Assembly: GCF_047372505.1 (NCBI RefSeq)
Contig: NZ_JBKBEU010000001.1
Span: 2,542,001-2,606,000, forward strand
Direction: 5' to 3'
Source: Phaeobacter cretensis
GTDB taxonomy: Bacteria; Pseudomonadota; Alphaproteobacteria; Rhodobacterales; Rhodobacteraceae
DNA length: 64,000 bases
This document shows, piece by piece, positions 49,719 through 57,792 of the stretch. Below the pieces are notes generated by a model that saw only the letters and a list, made by a program, of their open reading frames with translations, was not told the origin of the DNA and made no database searches. A program made the translations under genes and the position numbers. Positions within the stretch are counted from its first letter, which is position 1, and each line of letters begins with the position of its first letter.

Positions 49719-50857
49719 GCGCGTTCCTTTGTCAATTTGGCGGCAATCTCTACCGTTCGAACAGCGCCGTCAAACCGGAAGCCATCTATTGGTCGTGCGG
49801 GGGCAGCTATGACACTGTCAATCGCAGTACATAGCGTCTCTGGCGTCAAATCCGCAGCTGAGATCGCAGCGATGCCATCAAGCGGTGTGAGACTGGATGC
49901 GCGCAGGGATTGCTCAACTTCATTGCCAGCATCGAAGGGAACGATCACAGCCGGTACACCCGTCTGCAGGAGGTCCATTGCGGTATTGTAGCCGCACATG
50001 CTGACCGATGCCGCTGCACTTCGTAACATTTGGCGAAAGTCTGGTCGTGCAGCTTCCAGCCGTGCGGGAGATCCGCTTTGTTCTTCTATCAGACGCTTGA
50101 TTTGCTCCTTAGAATCGTTTCCACCAACCAGAATGCGCCAAGGGCGCTCAGGCCATAGAAGGGCTGACTGTAGTGCTATGCGATAAAGTGCCTCACCAAC
50201 GCTGCCTCCGCCAGCGCTGACAAGGATCTCACCTTCACCCAACTTTTCTGGGTGAGGTGCTGGCGGCTCAGGCGCGACGTAACCTGTGTAGTGGAGCATC
50301 GCGGAAATTCCTGGGGTAACCGGCCAAGACGTCTCCAATCGCGTTGCGTGGGGATCTGAATGAACAAGCACGCCATCATAATGTTCTGCCAATACCCTCG
50401 CTGCATCAACGGCCTTCTTCGATGTTGACGGTGGAGCGAGGATGTCGCGGATTGACGCAAGTACGACGGGGCGTTTCGGCAGAGCCTGCGCCGTTTCCAA
50501 AAGTGCCAGAAACTCCCGACGCAGGCTGCGGCGACCGAAGGGAAACAGTTCGGTGATCAATACATCAGGCTGCACCTGCCGAACAGCTTCGCACAGCCTC
50601 TCGATACGACTGGCGAGATAGGCGTCGGTTGCGAGAGCGCCGGCCGGAGTCAATAACTGGGAGAAGGCCACGCCATTTGACCGCAAGGGAGGAAGCTGGA
50701 TCAATTCGACGCCTTTGCAATCGAGTTGCTGCGTTGGGCCGCCGCCGGACACGACTTGGACCCGATGCCCTGCCGCTGAAAAGGCGCGGCCCAGTGTTAG
50801 TGCGCGTGATAAATGCCCCGTACCCAACAAATGAGTAACCGCAATTAATACCCTCAT
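49715..50857 (-). CDS. MurG/COG4671-like GT-B glycosyltransferase (B)
   Basis: GT-B fold glycosyltransferase, 380 residues. The N-terminal domain opens with VTHLLGTGHLSRALTLGRAF, the GTGHLSRAL (12-20) being the acceptor-side glycine loop; the C-terminal domain has ILVSAGGGSVGEAL and the nucleotide-sugar segment SMCGYNTAMDLLQTGVPAVIVPF (in parts: CGYNTAMDLLQTG, PAVIVPF). It resembles the first gene of the operon (53812-55023) in both motifs. No membrane segment or signal peptide. ATGA overlaps on both sides. Donor and acceptor unknown. Confidence 0.82.
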   Translation of the reverse strand: MRVLIAVTHLLGTGHLSRALTLGRAFSAAGHRVQVVSGGGPTQQLDCKGVELIQLPPLRSNGVAFSQLLTPAGALATDAYLASRIERLCEAVRQVQPDVLITELFPFGRRSLRREFLALLETAQALPKRPVVLASIRDILAPPSTSKKAVDAARVLAEHYDGVLVHSDPHATRLETSWPVTPGISAMLHYTGYVAPEPPAPHPEKLGEGEILVSAGGGSVGEALYRIALQSALLWPERPWRILVGGNDSKEQIKRLIEEQSGSPARLEAARPDFRQMLRSAAASVSMCGYNTAMDLLQTGVPAVIVPFDAGNEVEQSLRASSLTPLDGIAAISAADLTPETLCTAIDSVIAAPARPIDGFRFDGAVRTVEIAAKLTKERA

Positions 50858-51444
50858 GCAGCATCCCGCTTACTAAGGCGTATCGGTTCAGCAACGGGTG
50901 TGAGGCGGCCGTCTGCATCCAATTCCACCACGAACAGTCGGTTGCGTTTGATTTGAAACGGAGCGGATCCATCAAAATTCCAGCCATTTGCTCGCGCCAG
51001 AATGACCCGCATGATTCCGATGTGGCAAACTGCAACGGTGTCTTGCGTAAGTGTGGCCAACCACGGTGCAATCCGATCCCAGACCTTTTGTGGAGTTTCA
51101 CCACCGGGTGGGCGGTAATCCCATCCCCAGTTTTCGATGTCGCGAAACCCGCTGTCTGGCTCAGCTCTCAATTCTTTGGCGTGCTGCCCTTCCCAACGGC
51201 CCCAATTCATCTCGATCAGAGCGGAAGTGGTGTGTGGCACGCGACCCCCTACCAGCCGGGCGGTTTCTGCGGCGCGTTTCAGGGGGCTGGACCATAGAGC
51301 CGCAGAATCCCACGGGGCTGGAAGAACTTGCGCTGCCAGTTCGGATCGAGCGGTATCGTCCAATGGAATGTCGCTGCGGCCTTGGATGCGACCGGCCCTA
51401 TTCCAGTCAGTGTGGCCATGGCGCAAAAGGGCAAGTCTGATCAT
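50854..51444 (-). CDS. Histidine phosphatase family protein
   Basis: Phosphoglycerate-mutase-like phosphatase, 196 residues. The catalytic RHG (Arg8-His9-Gly10) lies in LLRHGHTDWN; a second active-site Arg is in SSPLKRAAETA, the proton donor Glu in EMNWGRWEG, and the second His in VCHIGIMR. The start is the ATG at 51444 with GGAG upstream, giving an ATGA overlap with the preceding gene. Inside a glycosyltransferase operon it may dephosphorylate a sugar-phosphate intermediate; direct evidence is lacking. Confidence 0.88.
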   Translation of the reverse strand: MIRLALLRHGHTDWNRAGRIQGRSDIPLDDTARSELAAQVLPAPWDSAALWSSPLKRAAETARLVGGRVPHTTSALIEMNWGRWEGQHAKELRAEPDSGFRDIENWGWDYRPPGGETPQKVWDRIAPWLATLTQDTVAVCHIGIMRVILARANGWNFDGSAPFQIKRNRLFVVELDADGRLTPVAEPIRLSKRDAA

Positions 51445-52559
51445 GGTGTGGTCTCCAATAAAGGTGAGAGCGCAGACCAAAGCTGTTTGGCGGCAACTGA
51501 GGCAAGATGTTTGTCTGCTATCTGTTCGCGGGCCTTTCTGGCCTGCCGTTCGCGCAATCCATTGTCAGTCAGTACACGGCTCAGAGCATCGGCAAAACCT
51601 GCAGCACCTCTCTCTGGTTTGGGCATCAGGCTAGGATCGTCCCACACTGTAACCACGTCGCGCAGGCCGGGCCGGTCCTGCGCAAGTACGGGTACACCAT
51701 GAGACTGCGCTTCCAGATACACCATGCCAAACGCCTCATTGATACCCGGCCATACCAGCAGGGAGGCGTTTTGATAGGCTTCCTCGAGTGCGACGCTGTC
51801 CAACTGGCCTAGGAAACGTACTCGTTCGCCAAACGGTGCCATAAGCGCTTCGACGTCTGATCGGGCGGGACCATCGCCAACGATGTCCAATCGCCATGGG
51901 CAGGCCACCGCTTCCAGGGCTTCGGCAAGCAAGCCGTAGGAGGTGAGTTTATCACCCGGCCGCATCATACCAACGCTCAGGATGGGGCCGGACAAATTAC
52001 TGGCTACCGGTAGTGTGTCCCGTCGCAGGAACGGAGGGAGATGGGCCAGTTGTTGGTCGCCACATCTATCCCGCAACAGCGTTTCATGGTCCTGCTCTGT
52101 AAAATAGAAAATGATCGATGCGGCATCAGCGGCCTCGTGGGCGGCTTTGGCAAAATCGGACCATGGCCCCGTGAGCCGCTTCTTGGCGCGGGTGGATTCG
52201 ACCTGTACGTATGGAATACCAAGGCGGCGAGCGACGGCGGGACCAATCAAATCGGGGGCCTTGTAGTAGTTGTGATAGGTCAGCCATAGGGCGGCTCTGC
52301 TATCTATCGGCTGCTTAGCCTGCTCAGCGCAAATGCGGTCCACATCATGTGCGGCCTTGGCGCGCAGAATACTCTGGTGCTCTTGATTACCTGATCTATC
52401 GTAGATGCGAAGCTCGCTTGCCAGTGCTACAGTCGCTCCTGTCCCGGTCAGTAGTGCTATCAAATTACGTGCCATTTCCCGATCGCCCGAGGGCACCGGA
52501 TGGCGCGGCGATTTCATCGGCGCGTAAAAGGCAATGGTTCGGCCTTGGCCGGCTGTCAT
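51441..52559 (-). CDS. GT4-family glycosyltransferase (C)
   Basis: GT-B, GT4-type transferase of 372 residues. The C-terminal donor domain shows SVGMMRPGDKLTSYGLLAEAL, DIVGDGPARSDVEAL, and the E-x7-E motif in NEAFGMVYLEAQSHGVPV with the two Glu seven residues apart. The N-terminus starts RTIAFYAPMKSPRHPVPSGDREMARNL, typical of sugar transferases adding to an oligosaccharide. ATGA overlaps on both sides. Acts in the cytoplasm; acceptor unknown. Confidence 0.87.
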   Translation of the reverse strand: MTAGQGRTIAFYAPMKSPRHPVPSGDREMARNLIALLTGTGATVALASELRIYDRSGNQEHQSILRAKAAHDVDRICAEQAKQPIDSRAALWLTYHNYYKAPDLIGPAVARRLGIPYVQVESTRAKKRLTGPWSDFAKAAHEAADAASIIFYFTEQDHETLLRDRCGDQQLAHLPPFLRRDTLPVASNLSGPILSVGMMRPGDKLTSYGLLAEALEAVACPWRLDIVGDGPARSDVEALMAPFGERVRFLGQLDSVALEEAYQNASLLVWPGINEAFGMVYLEAQSHGVPVLAQDRPGLRDVVTVWDDPSLMPKPERGAAGFADALSRVLTDNGLRERQARKAREQIADKHLASVAAKQLWSALSPLLETTP

Positions 52560-53815
52560 GCGACCTGCATCATTGCGTTCAGCCGCTGGGACAGGCGCGC
52601 GATGCCCGGGTCCATGCCAAAATCTTTACGCAGTCGACCCAATGCGGCTTCGGCCATGCGAGCCGCCTGTTCAGGATTATGACTGAGCGTTAGAATGGCG
52701 TTTGCCAGCGCCTCCGGCATATCTTTGCTGAGGAGACCGTGTGTACCGCTGTCGATGAACTCCGGGATCGCGGATACGGCTGTCGATATGATCGGTAGGC
52801 GCTGCGATGCAGCCTCCATCAGCACATTTGGTAGACCGTCCCGATCACCATCCCGAGCAATGCGGCTCGGCAATACGAACATATCGCAGGCGCGCATAGC
52901 CGCAATCACTTCCGGCTGATCGCAGGCTCCGCGCCAACTAATTCTATCAGTAACACCGGCATCCTCTGCTATTCCCTGCAACAGATCTCGCATATCGCCA
53001 CCGCCAATATGGGTCCAGTGCCAGTCCAATGTCTCGGGCAAAAGTGCGAGCGCGCCGATCAGCCTGTCAAAGCCCTTTTTCTCGACCAACCGCCCGACTG
53101 ACATCAGGTGTAAGGGGTCCCCAGGTGCACGCCATTTGCGTTGAGGCGGGGAGGGGAAGCGCGACAGATCCAGGCCATGATAGATCAGATCAACCCTATC
53201 ACGGGTGTCTGCCAGATCCTGCAGGTGCTTCGCGCCGAAACCTGTGCAGGTCGCTCCAAAGGTCGCCCCATGGGTCTTGGCAGACAGCTTTTCCTGTAGT
53301 TCCCAGTCTGGGGAGGTCCAGATGTCTTTGGCATGGGCAGAAAAGCTCCAAGGCAAACCACGCATGATAGCGGCATAACGTGCGACGGAGGAAGGGGTGT
53401 GCAAGAAATGCGCGTAGAGCCCCAGGACTTCATCTGGCATCTCAGCTGCCAGCACACAGGCCTGGCCAAACCGGCGAATGCGATTTCGGCTTGGATCCCG
53501 GCGTAGGTCTTCACGCCATATCTTGTAGGCGGTCTGATACCCGGGCATCGCTTTTGCCTGCGTACGTGCCGTCCAAACGCGATCGGGTTCTTGATAGAGG
53601 TATTCCGGCAGATAGTGCACTGCTGCGCTTAGTTTCTCATGCAACGGGTGGCGTTTTAAATCTGTGGGTTGGCGTAAGGACCAGATCTCAAAACTATGAC
53701 CTGCAGCCTCCAGTGCGACCAGTTCCTGCGCAATGAAGGTTTCCGACAAACGGGGCCAGCCTTTAACCACAATGGCGAGCGGAGGGCGCGATGCGCCAGA
53801 TGTTTGTGAGGTCAT
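52556..53815 (-). CDS. GT4-family glycosyltransferase, colanic-acid WcaL-like (D)
   Basis: GT4 transferase of 419 residues. Diagnostic parts are VVKGWPRLSETFIAQELVALE at the N-terminus (in parts: GWPRLSETFIAQE), LSVGRLVEKKGFDRLIGAL-type SVGRLVEKKGFDRL, and RDGLPNVLMEAASQRLPI with the E-x7-E-like pair. This N-terminal SETFI signature is common in exopolysaccharide transferases (WcaL, AmsK). ATGA overlaps with both neighbours. It suggests the operon makes an exopolysaccharide-like oligosaccharide or a glycolipid head group. Confidence 0.87.
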   Translation of the reverse strand: MTSQTSGASRPPLAIVVKGWPRLSETFIAQELVALEAAGHSFEIWSLRQPTDLKRHPLHEKLSAAVHYLPEYLYQEPDRVWTARTQAKAMPGYQTAYKIWREDLRRDPSRNRIRRFGQACVLAAEMPDEVLGLYAHFLHTPSSVARYAAIMRGLPWSFSAHAKDIWTSPDWELQEKLSAKTHGATFGATCTGFGAKHLQDLADTRDRVDLIYHGLDLSRFPSPPQRKWRAPGDPLHLMSVGRLVEKKGFDRLIGALALLPETLDWHWTHIGGGDMRDLLQGIAEDAGVTDRISWRGACDQPEVIAAMRACDMFVLPSRIARDGDRDGLPNVLMEAASQRLPIISTAVSAIPEFIDSGTHGLLSKDMPEALANAILTLSHNPEQAARMAEAALGRLRKDFGMDPGIARLSQRLNAMMQVA

Positions 53816-55023
53816 TTTGCGGCCTTTGCGCTTGAGCCGTGGAGAAGTGCGTCGACACGGTCTGTCACATAGTCCAACCCGTCTAACAGCCCTTCGGGGA
53901 TCGCGGCAGAGGGCGGGGGCTGGTCAACAAGGGCACGGATCGCACGGATCATCGCTTCTGGAGTCCAGCCATCGCGGTTTTCGTCCAGCATAGCAGTCAG
54001 GCCCAGCTCTTCGGCGCGGCTCGCCCGAATCCATTGCTCCAGACGCGGTGTGGTACGTGGTACGATAACGGCAGGCTTGTCGAAGGACAGTACTTCGCAG
54101 AAAGTATTGTAGCCACCCATGCAGACGACACCTTGCGCGCCCGCAAATAGGGTCTCGATCTCGGATTCAAAGCCTACCGCTGTGACCCGGCCATTCAGGG
54201 CTGCGACACGGGTCTCGAATTCAGTTCTGGTCTCGCCGGATAGAAAAGGGCCATAGACCAGCATTGCTCGCGGAGCCAAGCCAACATCCTGTTCGTAAGC
54301 GGTCAGAACAAGATCGACCATCATTGCGCCATCGCCGCCGCCGCCGGGAGTGATCAGCACATAGGGTTGTTCTGGAGGGTTGCCCAGATTGCCTAGATCG
54401 CGGCGCAGATACCCTGTCCAATGCATCCGTTCCTGCGCCTCAGGGCTGAGCGGTAGACCCGCGGTGGGGTCATAGACGGAGCGAATTCCGTAGACCCAGA
54501 TCTCGTCATAATATTGCTCGGTTGCGCTGACCGCATCCTTGCGATCCCATTCGGCGGCCAGGACCTCCGGCTCATCCAGGACATCGCGGAGGCCAAGGAT
54601 CAGCCGCGTTTGACCTTGGGAGTGTAGCTCTTCCAGCGTTGGCAGCAGTTCACCGCGAAAGCCAGTTGGCTCCTTGTCGACAATCAGTACGTCTGGGGCA
54701 TACTCCATCGCAGTAGAGCGGATTAATCCTGAACGCAGAGTTGTTGTTTCTTCGATAGACATCCCCATAGTTCGAGAGGCGTATGATCCATCGGAGCGTT
54801 TGATCACACCGGGGAGGCGCACGTGATCGACCCGCGAAGGAAAGGCAAAGCGTCCGGCCACCGGCGAACCGGTTAGGATCAAAGCAGATGCCGTAGGATC
54901 AGCGTCAGTGATTGCTCCTGCGAGGGCCCGCGATCGTCGCAGATGGCCCAATCCAAAAGTGTCGTGGCTGTAGAGCATGACACGGGCCCCGCGGGGGGTG
55001 CTGGAAATAGCATTTGATGTCAT
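53812..55023 (-). CDS. MurG/COG4671-like GT-B glycosyltransferase (A)
   Basis: First gene of the operon, 403 residues. It begins RVMLYSHDTFGLGHLRRSRAL, with FGLGHLRRS at 23-31; the C-terminal domain has ITPGGGGDGAMMVDL and VCMGGYNTFCEVLSFDKPAVIVPR (in parts: GGYNTFCEVLSF, KPAVIVPR). This is the predicted glycosyltransferase group COG4671, whose substrates are unknown. The frame extends 33 codons upstream; I chose the Met at 55023, with a modest AGG ahead of it. Related by motif to the gene at 49715-50857. Confidence 0.82.
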   Translation of the reverse strand: MTSNAISSTPRGARVMLYSHDTFGLGHLRRSRALAGAITDADPTASALILTGSPVAGRFAFPSRVDHVRLPGVIKRSDGSYASRTMGMSIEETTTLRSGLIRSTAMEYAPDVLIVDKEPTGFRGELLPTLEELHSQGQTRLILGLRDVLDEPEVLAAEWDRKDAVSATEQYYDEIWVYGIRSVYDPTAGLPLSPEAQERMHWTGYLRRDLGNLGNPPEQPYVLITPGGGGDGAMMVDLVLTAYEQDVGLAPRAMLVYGPFLSGETRTEFETRVAALNGRVTAVGFESEIETLFAGAQGVVCMGGYNTFCEVLSFDKPAVIVPRTTPRLEQWIRASRAEELGLTAMLDENRDGWTPEAMIRAIRALVDQPPPSAAIPEGLLDGLDYVTDRVDALLHGSSAKAAK

Positions 55024-55451
55024 CGCTGTGCCTGCGTCTGATACGAATATTGAAAAGATGCGCCATCCAGTGGCTTGGGCGAGCTCCAGCCACAACAGCT
55101 GCTCGAACACAGATACCCACAATCCGCATCAACGGATGTGTGTTTTGGCTCGGCTAGGGTCCGCCTCAGCATAGTGTCGCCTCAGGTTGCTCAGCCTGAC
55201 ACGCAACGAGCCAAGGCATAGATCATTGTCGCGTCTGATCCAAAGCGCGCAAGGCGGCATGCATTGCCGTTCCCTTGCGTCTTGGGTGATACGCTGAATT
55301 TTCTATAACGCGCAGAGGTATAAGTTGCAATCAAGCGCTGCAAAGCGGGAATATTCTCGGGTCAAACAGTGCGCAAGGGTGCAAAGACTTGATATTTTCG
55401 GCGTTTTGCGGCCTTGGTAACATGATGATTGCAAAATTTGGGGTAGTGCGC
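55024..55451. other. Divergent region between the glycosyltransferase operon and mscS
   Basis: About 430 bases with no supported gene, though two upstream start choices for the channel gene fall inside it (TTG 55389, ATG 55422). I see a short direct repeat CGCCTCAG (55162-55169 and 55178-55185, 16 bases apart) and a weak TCAGG-N8-CCTGA dyad just after. No terminator or strong promoter is recognisable. Confidence 0.5.
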
Positions 55452-57788
55452 ATGTGGCGACTGGTATCGCAATTTCTTATCTGCTCAGTCTTGGCGGTCG
55501 CTTTTTCTGTTTTTGCTGCGGCAGAAACGAGAGCACAGTCAGCAACGTCTGACGACGGAGGGAACCTCGCCAAGGCGATTGAACAGGCTGCAGACAGCGG
55601 TGTTGGCGTGATCATTGTTGATGGACGCGGACAACTCGTTTCCTCTGCGGACACTTCGGATGGGGCAATACCTGTATCTACCAGCGATAAGATGGAAGGG
55701 GCTTCGGCCCTGATGAAGGCGCAATCCGAGGTCGACGAGTTCGGAGCGGCCTTGAAAAGCCGCCTAGAGGCGATGCCTTATTCGATCTTTGAGGTGCAAT
55801 ATGTTCTGCGGCAAACCAGCCCTGATGGTCGCATTTTCACCTACGTCAAAGTGCTTGGTTGGAGCCTGCTACTGCTGTTCATTGGCCGATGGGTTTCCGT
55901 AGAAGTTTACGGCAAGCGTATCGCTAAAAAACACGTGGTCGCGCGGATCAAAGAGCATCCCGAAGGCTATCAAGACAAGATGCCGTTCTTGGTGTTCCGC
56001 TTCCTGATGGGCGTGGGCGGAACAATCATAGCCATGACCTTTGCACTGCTGACCTCTTATCTTCTCTTCGGGTCGTCGGGTAACTCATCGGTGAAGTTCA
56101 CGGTCACTGCTATATATACAGCATTTTTCCTGTCGCGGTCCGTCTCTGACTTGTGGCGAATGGTGCTGTCGCCTTACCTGAGTCAATATCGCATTCCCGT
56201 ATTCTCAGATCGAGATGCACGACATCTATATGTCTGGGCCTCTGCGCTGGCCACCTACGATATATGCTCTGTTCTCTTTGCCACATGGATTGGTGATTTT
56301 GGACTGAACTACAACGTCTACGCCCTCGTCTATGGCGTGCTCGCACTCGCAGGGACGCTGGGTAATCTGCTGATGGTGGTGGTCAACGCTCGTGCGATTT
56401 CTAACGCCATTCGTGCAGGCCGTTCACCAGAAGCCTGCTCATGGCTGGTGCGCCTACTGTCTATGGCCTGGGCCCCAGTATTGATGATTTATATCATCTT
56501 TGGATGGCTTGAATTGGCATTCGATCTTGTGCTGGAACGGGATATGTCACTGCCGATTATGGCTGGCAGCTATTCGGTACTTACGTCCATCCTCGTCGTC
56601 TATGGGATTATCAACTACGTGATCGAACGGTCGTTCAACCGATCGCAGAAACGGATATTGATCAGCGGCTCTGATGAGTCTGAGCCAGACGAAAACGATG
56701 AGGGGATGGAGGAGATCGTTCTTCCGCAACCGCGACATTCGATTGCAACCTTCGAAGATCTCGCGCGTCGTATCGCGGGCATCTTGGCGTTTACGGTTGG
56801 CAGTTTTGCTATGGTAGCGATCTGGAACCCGGAAACGGCTTGGATGGAAAACTCCCGCCTGGATCGGGTAAGCGATGTCATTGTGATCCTGTTCATCGGC
56901 TATATTGTTTATCACATCGCCCGCATCTGGATTGACAGTAAGATTGATGAAGAAGTCGGGGACATGCCCGTCGGAGAGTTGGGGGACGAAGGTGGAGCGG
57001 GGGGGGCCAGTCGTCTGGCGACTCTGCTGCCATTGTTCAGAGGTGCGATCCTAGCAGTTGTTGTTGTTTCCATCACTCTCATCGTGCTGCTGGAACTCGG
57101 GATCAATGTAAGCCCCTTGTTCGCAGGTGCTGGTGTTGTTGGCCTGGCGGTTGGCTTTGGCTCACAGACTTTGGTCCGAGACATCTTTTCGGGTGCATTT
57201 TTCTTAGTGGATGACGCCTTTCGGAAAGGGGAATACATCGACATCGGTGACGTAAAAGGCACGGTCGAACGTATTTCGGTGCGATCATTCCAACTGCGTC
57301 ACCACCTTGGTGCGTTGCATACAATCCCATTTGGTGAAATCCGCGTGCTCACCAATTACTCGCGTGATTGGGTCATGATGAAACTGCCGCTGCGTGTGAC
57401 CTATGATACCGATGTAGAGAAGGTCCGCAAACTGATCAAAAACTTGGGGCAGGCATTGTTGGATGATCCCGTCATTGGTGACACGTTTATCCAACCGTTG
57501 AAATCGCAGGGTGTCATCGAGATGCAGGATTCAGCGATGATCATCCGTGTGAAGTTCATGACCAAGCCTGGCGATCAATGGCTCGTCCGCAAAAAGGTAT
57601 TCCAGGAAATACGGGATCTATTTGCCCGTGAAGGCATTAAATTTGCGCACCGTGAAGTGACTGTCCGTCTGGCCGAAGATCAGTCAGATCACGTCTCCAA
57701 GGAGAAGCGTGATCTGGCCGTCGGTGGTGTGCAGGCCGCCATCGATGAGGATCTGATGGATGTGAACGATGGTGGTGATGATCGCTGA
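55452..57788 (+). CDS. MscS-family mechanosensitive ion channel (large)
   Basis: Inner-membrane channel of 778 residues, far longer than E. coli MscS (286). A signal sequence (LICSVLAVAFSVFAAAETRAQ) is followed by a periplasmic part, then many membrane segments from about 130 to 590 and the MscS core: GVVGLAVGFGSQTLVRDIFSG (pore helix; parts only) and FLVDDAFRKGEYIDIGD, then the cytoplasmic beta and C-terminal domains. An acidic linker (ESDEP-like, about residue 420) divides two halves. The start is uncertain: ATG 55452 leads straight into the signal peptide, ATG 55422 and TTG 55389 are in frame. It would release solutes on osmotic downshock. Confidence 0.9.
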   Translation: MWRLVSQFLICSVLAVAFSVFAAAETRAQSATSDDGGNLAKAIEQAADSGVGVIIVDGRGQLVSSADTSDGAIPVSTSDKMEGASALMKAQSEVDEFGAALKSRLEAMPYSIFEVQYVLRQTSPDGRIFTYVKVLGWSLLLLFIGRWVSVEVYGKRIAKKHVVARIKEHPEGYQDKMPFLVFRFLMGVGGTIIAMTFALLTSYLLFGSSGNSSVKFTVTAIYTAFFLSRSVSDLWRMVLSPYLSQYRIPVFSDRDARHLYVWASALATYDICSVLFATWIGDFGLNYNVYALVYGVLALAGTLGNLLMVVVNARAISNAIRAGRSPEACSWLVRLLSMAWAPVLMIYIIFGWLELAFDLVLERDMSLPIMAGSYSVLTSILVVYGIINYVIERSFNRSQKRILISGSDESEPDENDEGMEEIVLPQPRHSIATFEDLARRIAGILAFTVGSFAMVAIWNPETAWMENSRLDRVSDVIVILFIGYIVYHIARIWIDSKIDEEVGDMPVGELGDEGGAGGASRLATLLPLFRGAILAVVVVSITLIVLLELGINVSPLFAGAGVVGLAVGFGSQTLVRDIFSGAFFLVDDAFRKGEYIDIGDVKGTVERISVRSFQLRHHLGALHTIPFGEIRVLTNYSRDWVMMKLPLRVTYDTDVEKVRKLIKNLGQALLDDPVIGDTFIQPLKSQGVIEMQDSAMIIRVKFMTKPGDQWLVRKKVFQEIRDLFAREGIKFAHREVTVRLAEDQSDHVSKEKRDLAVGGVQAAIDEDLMDVNDGGDDR

Positions 57789-57792
57789 GGTC

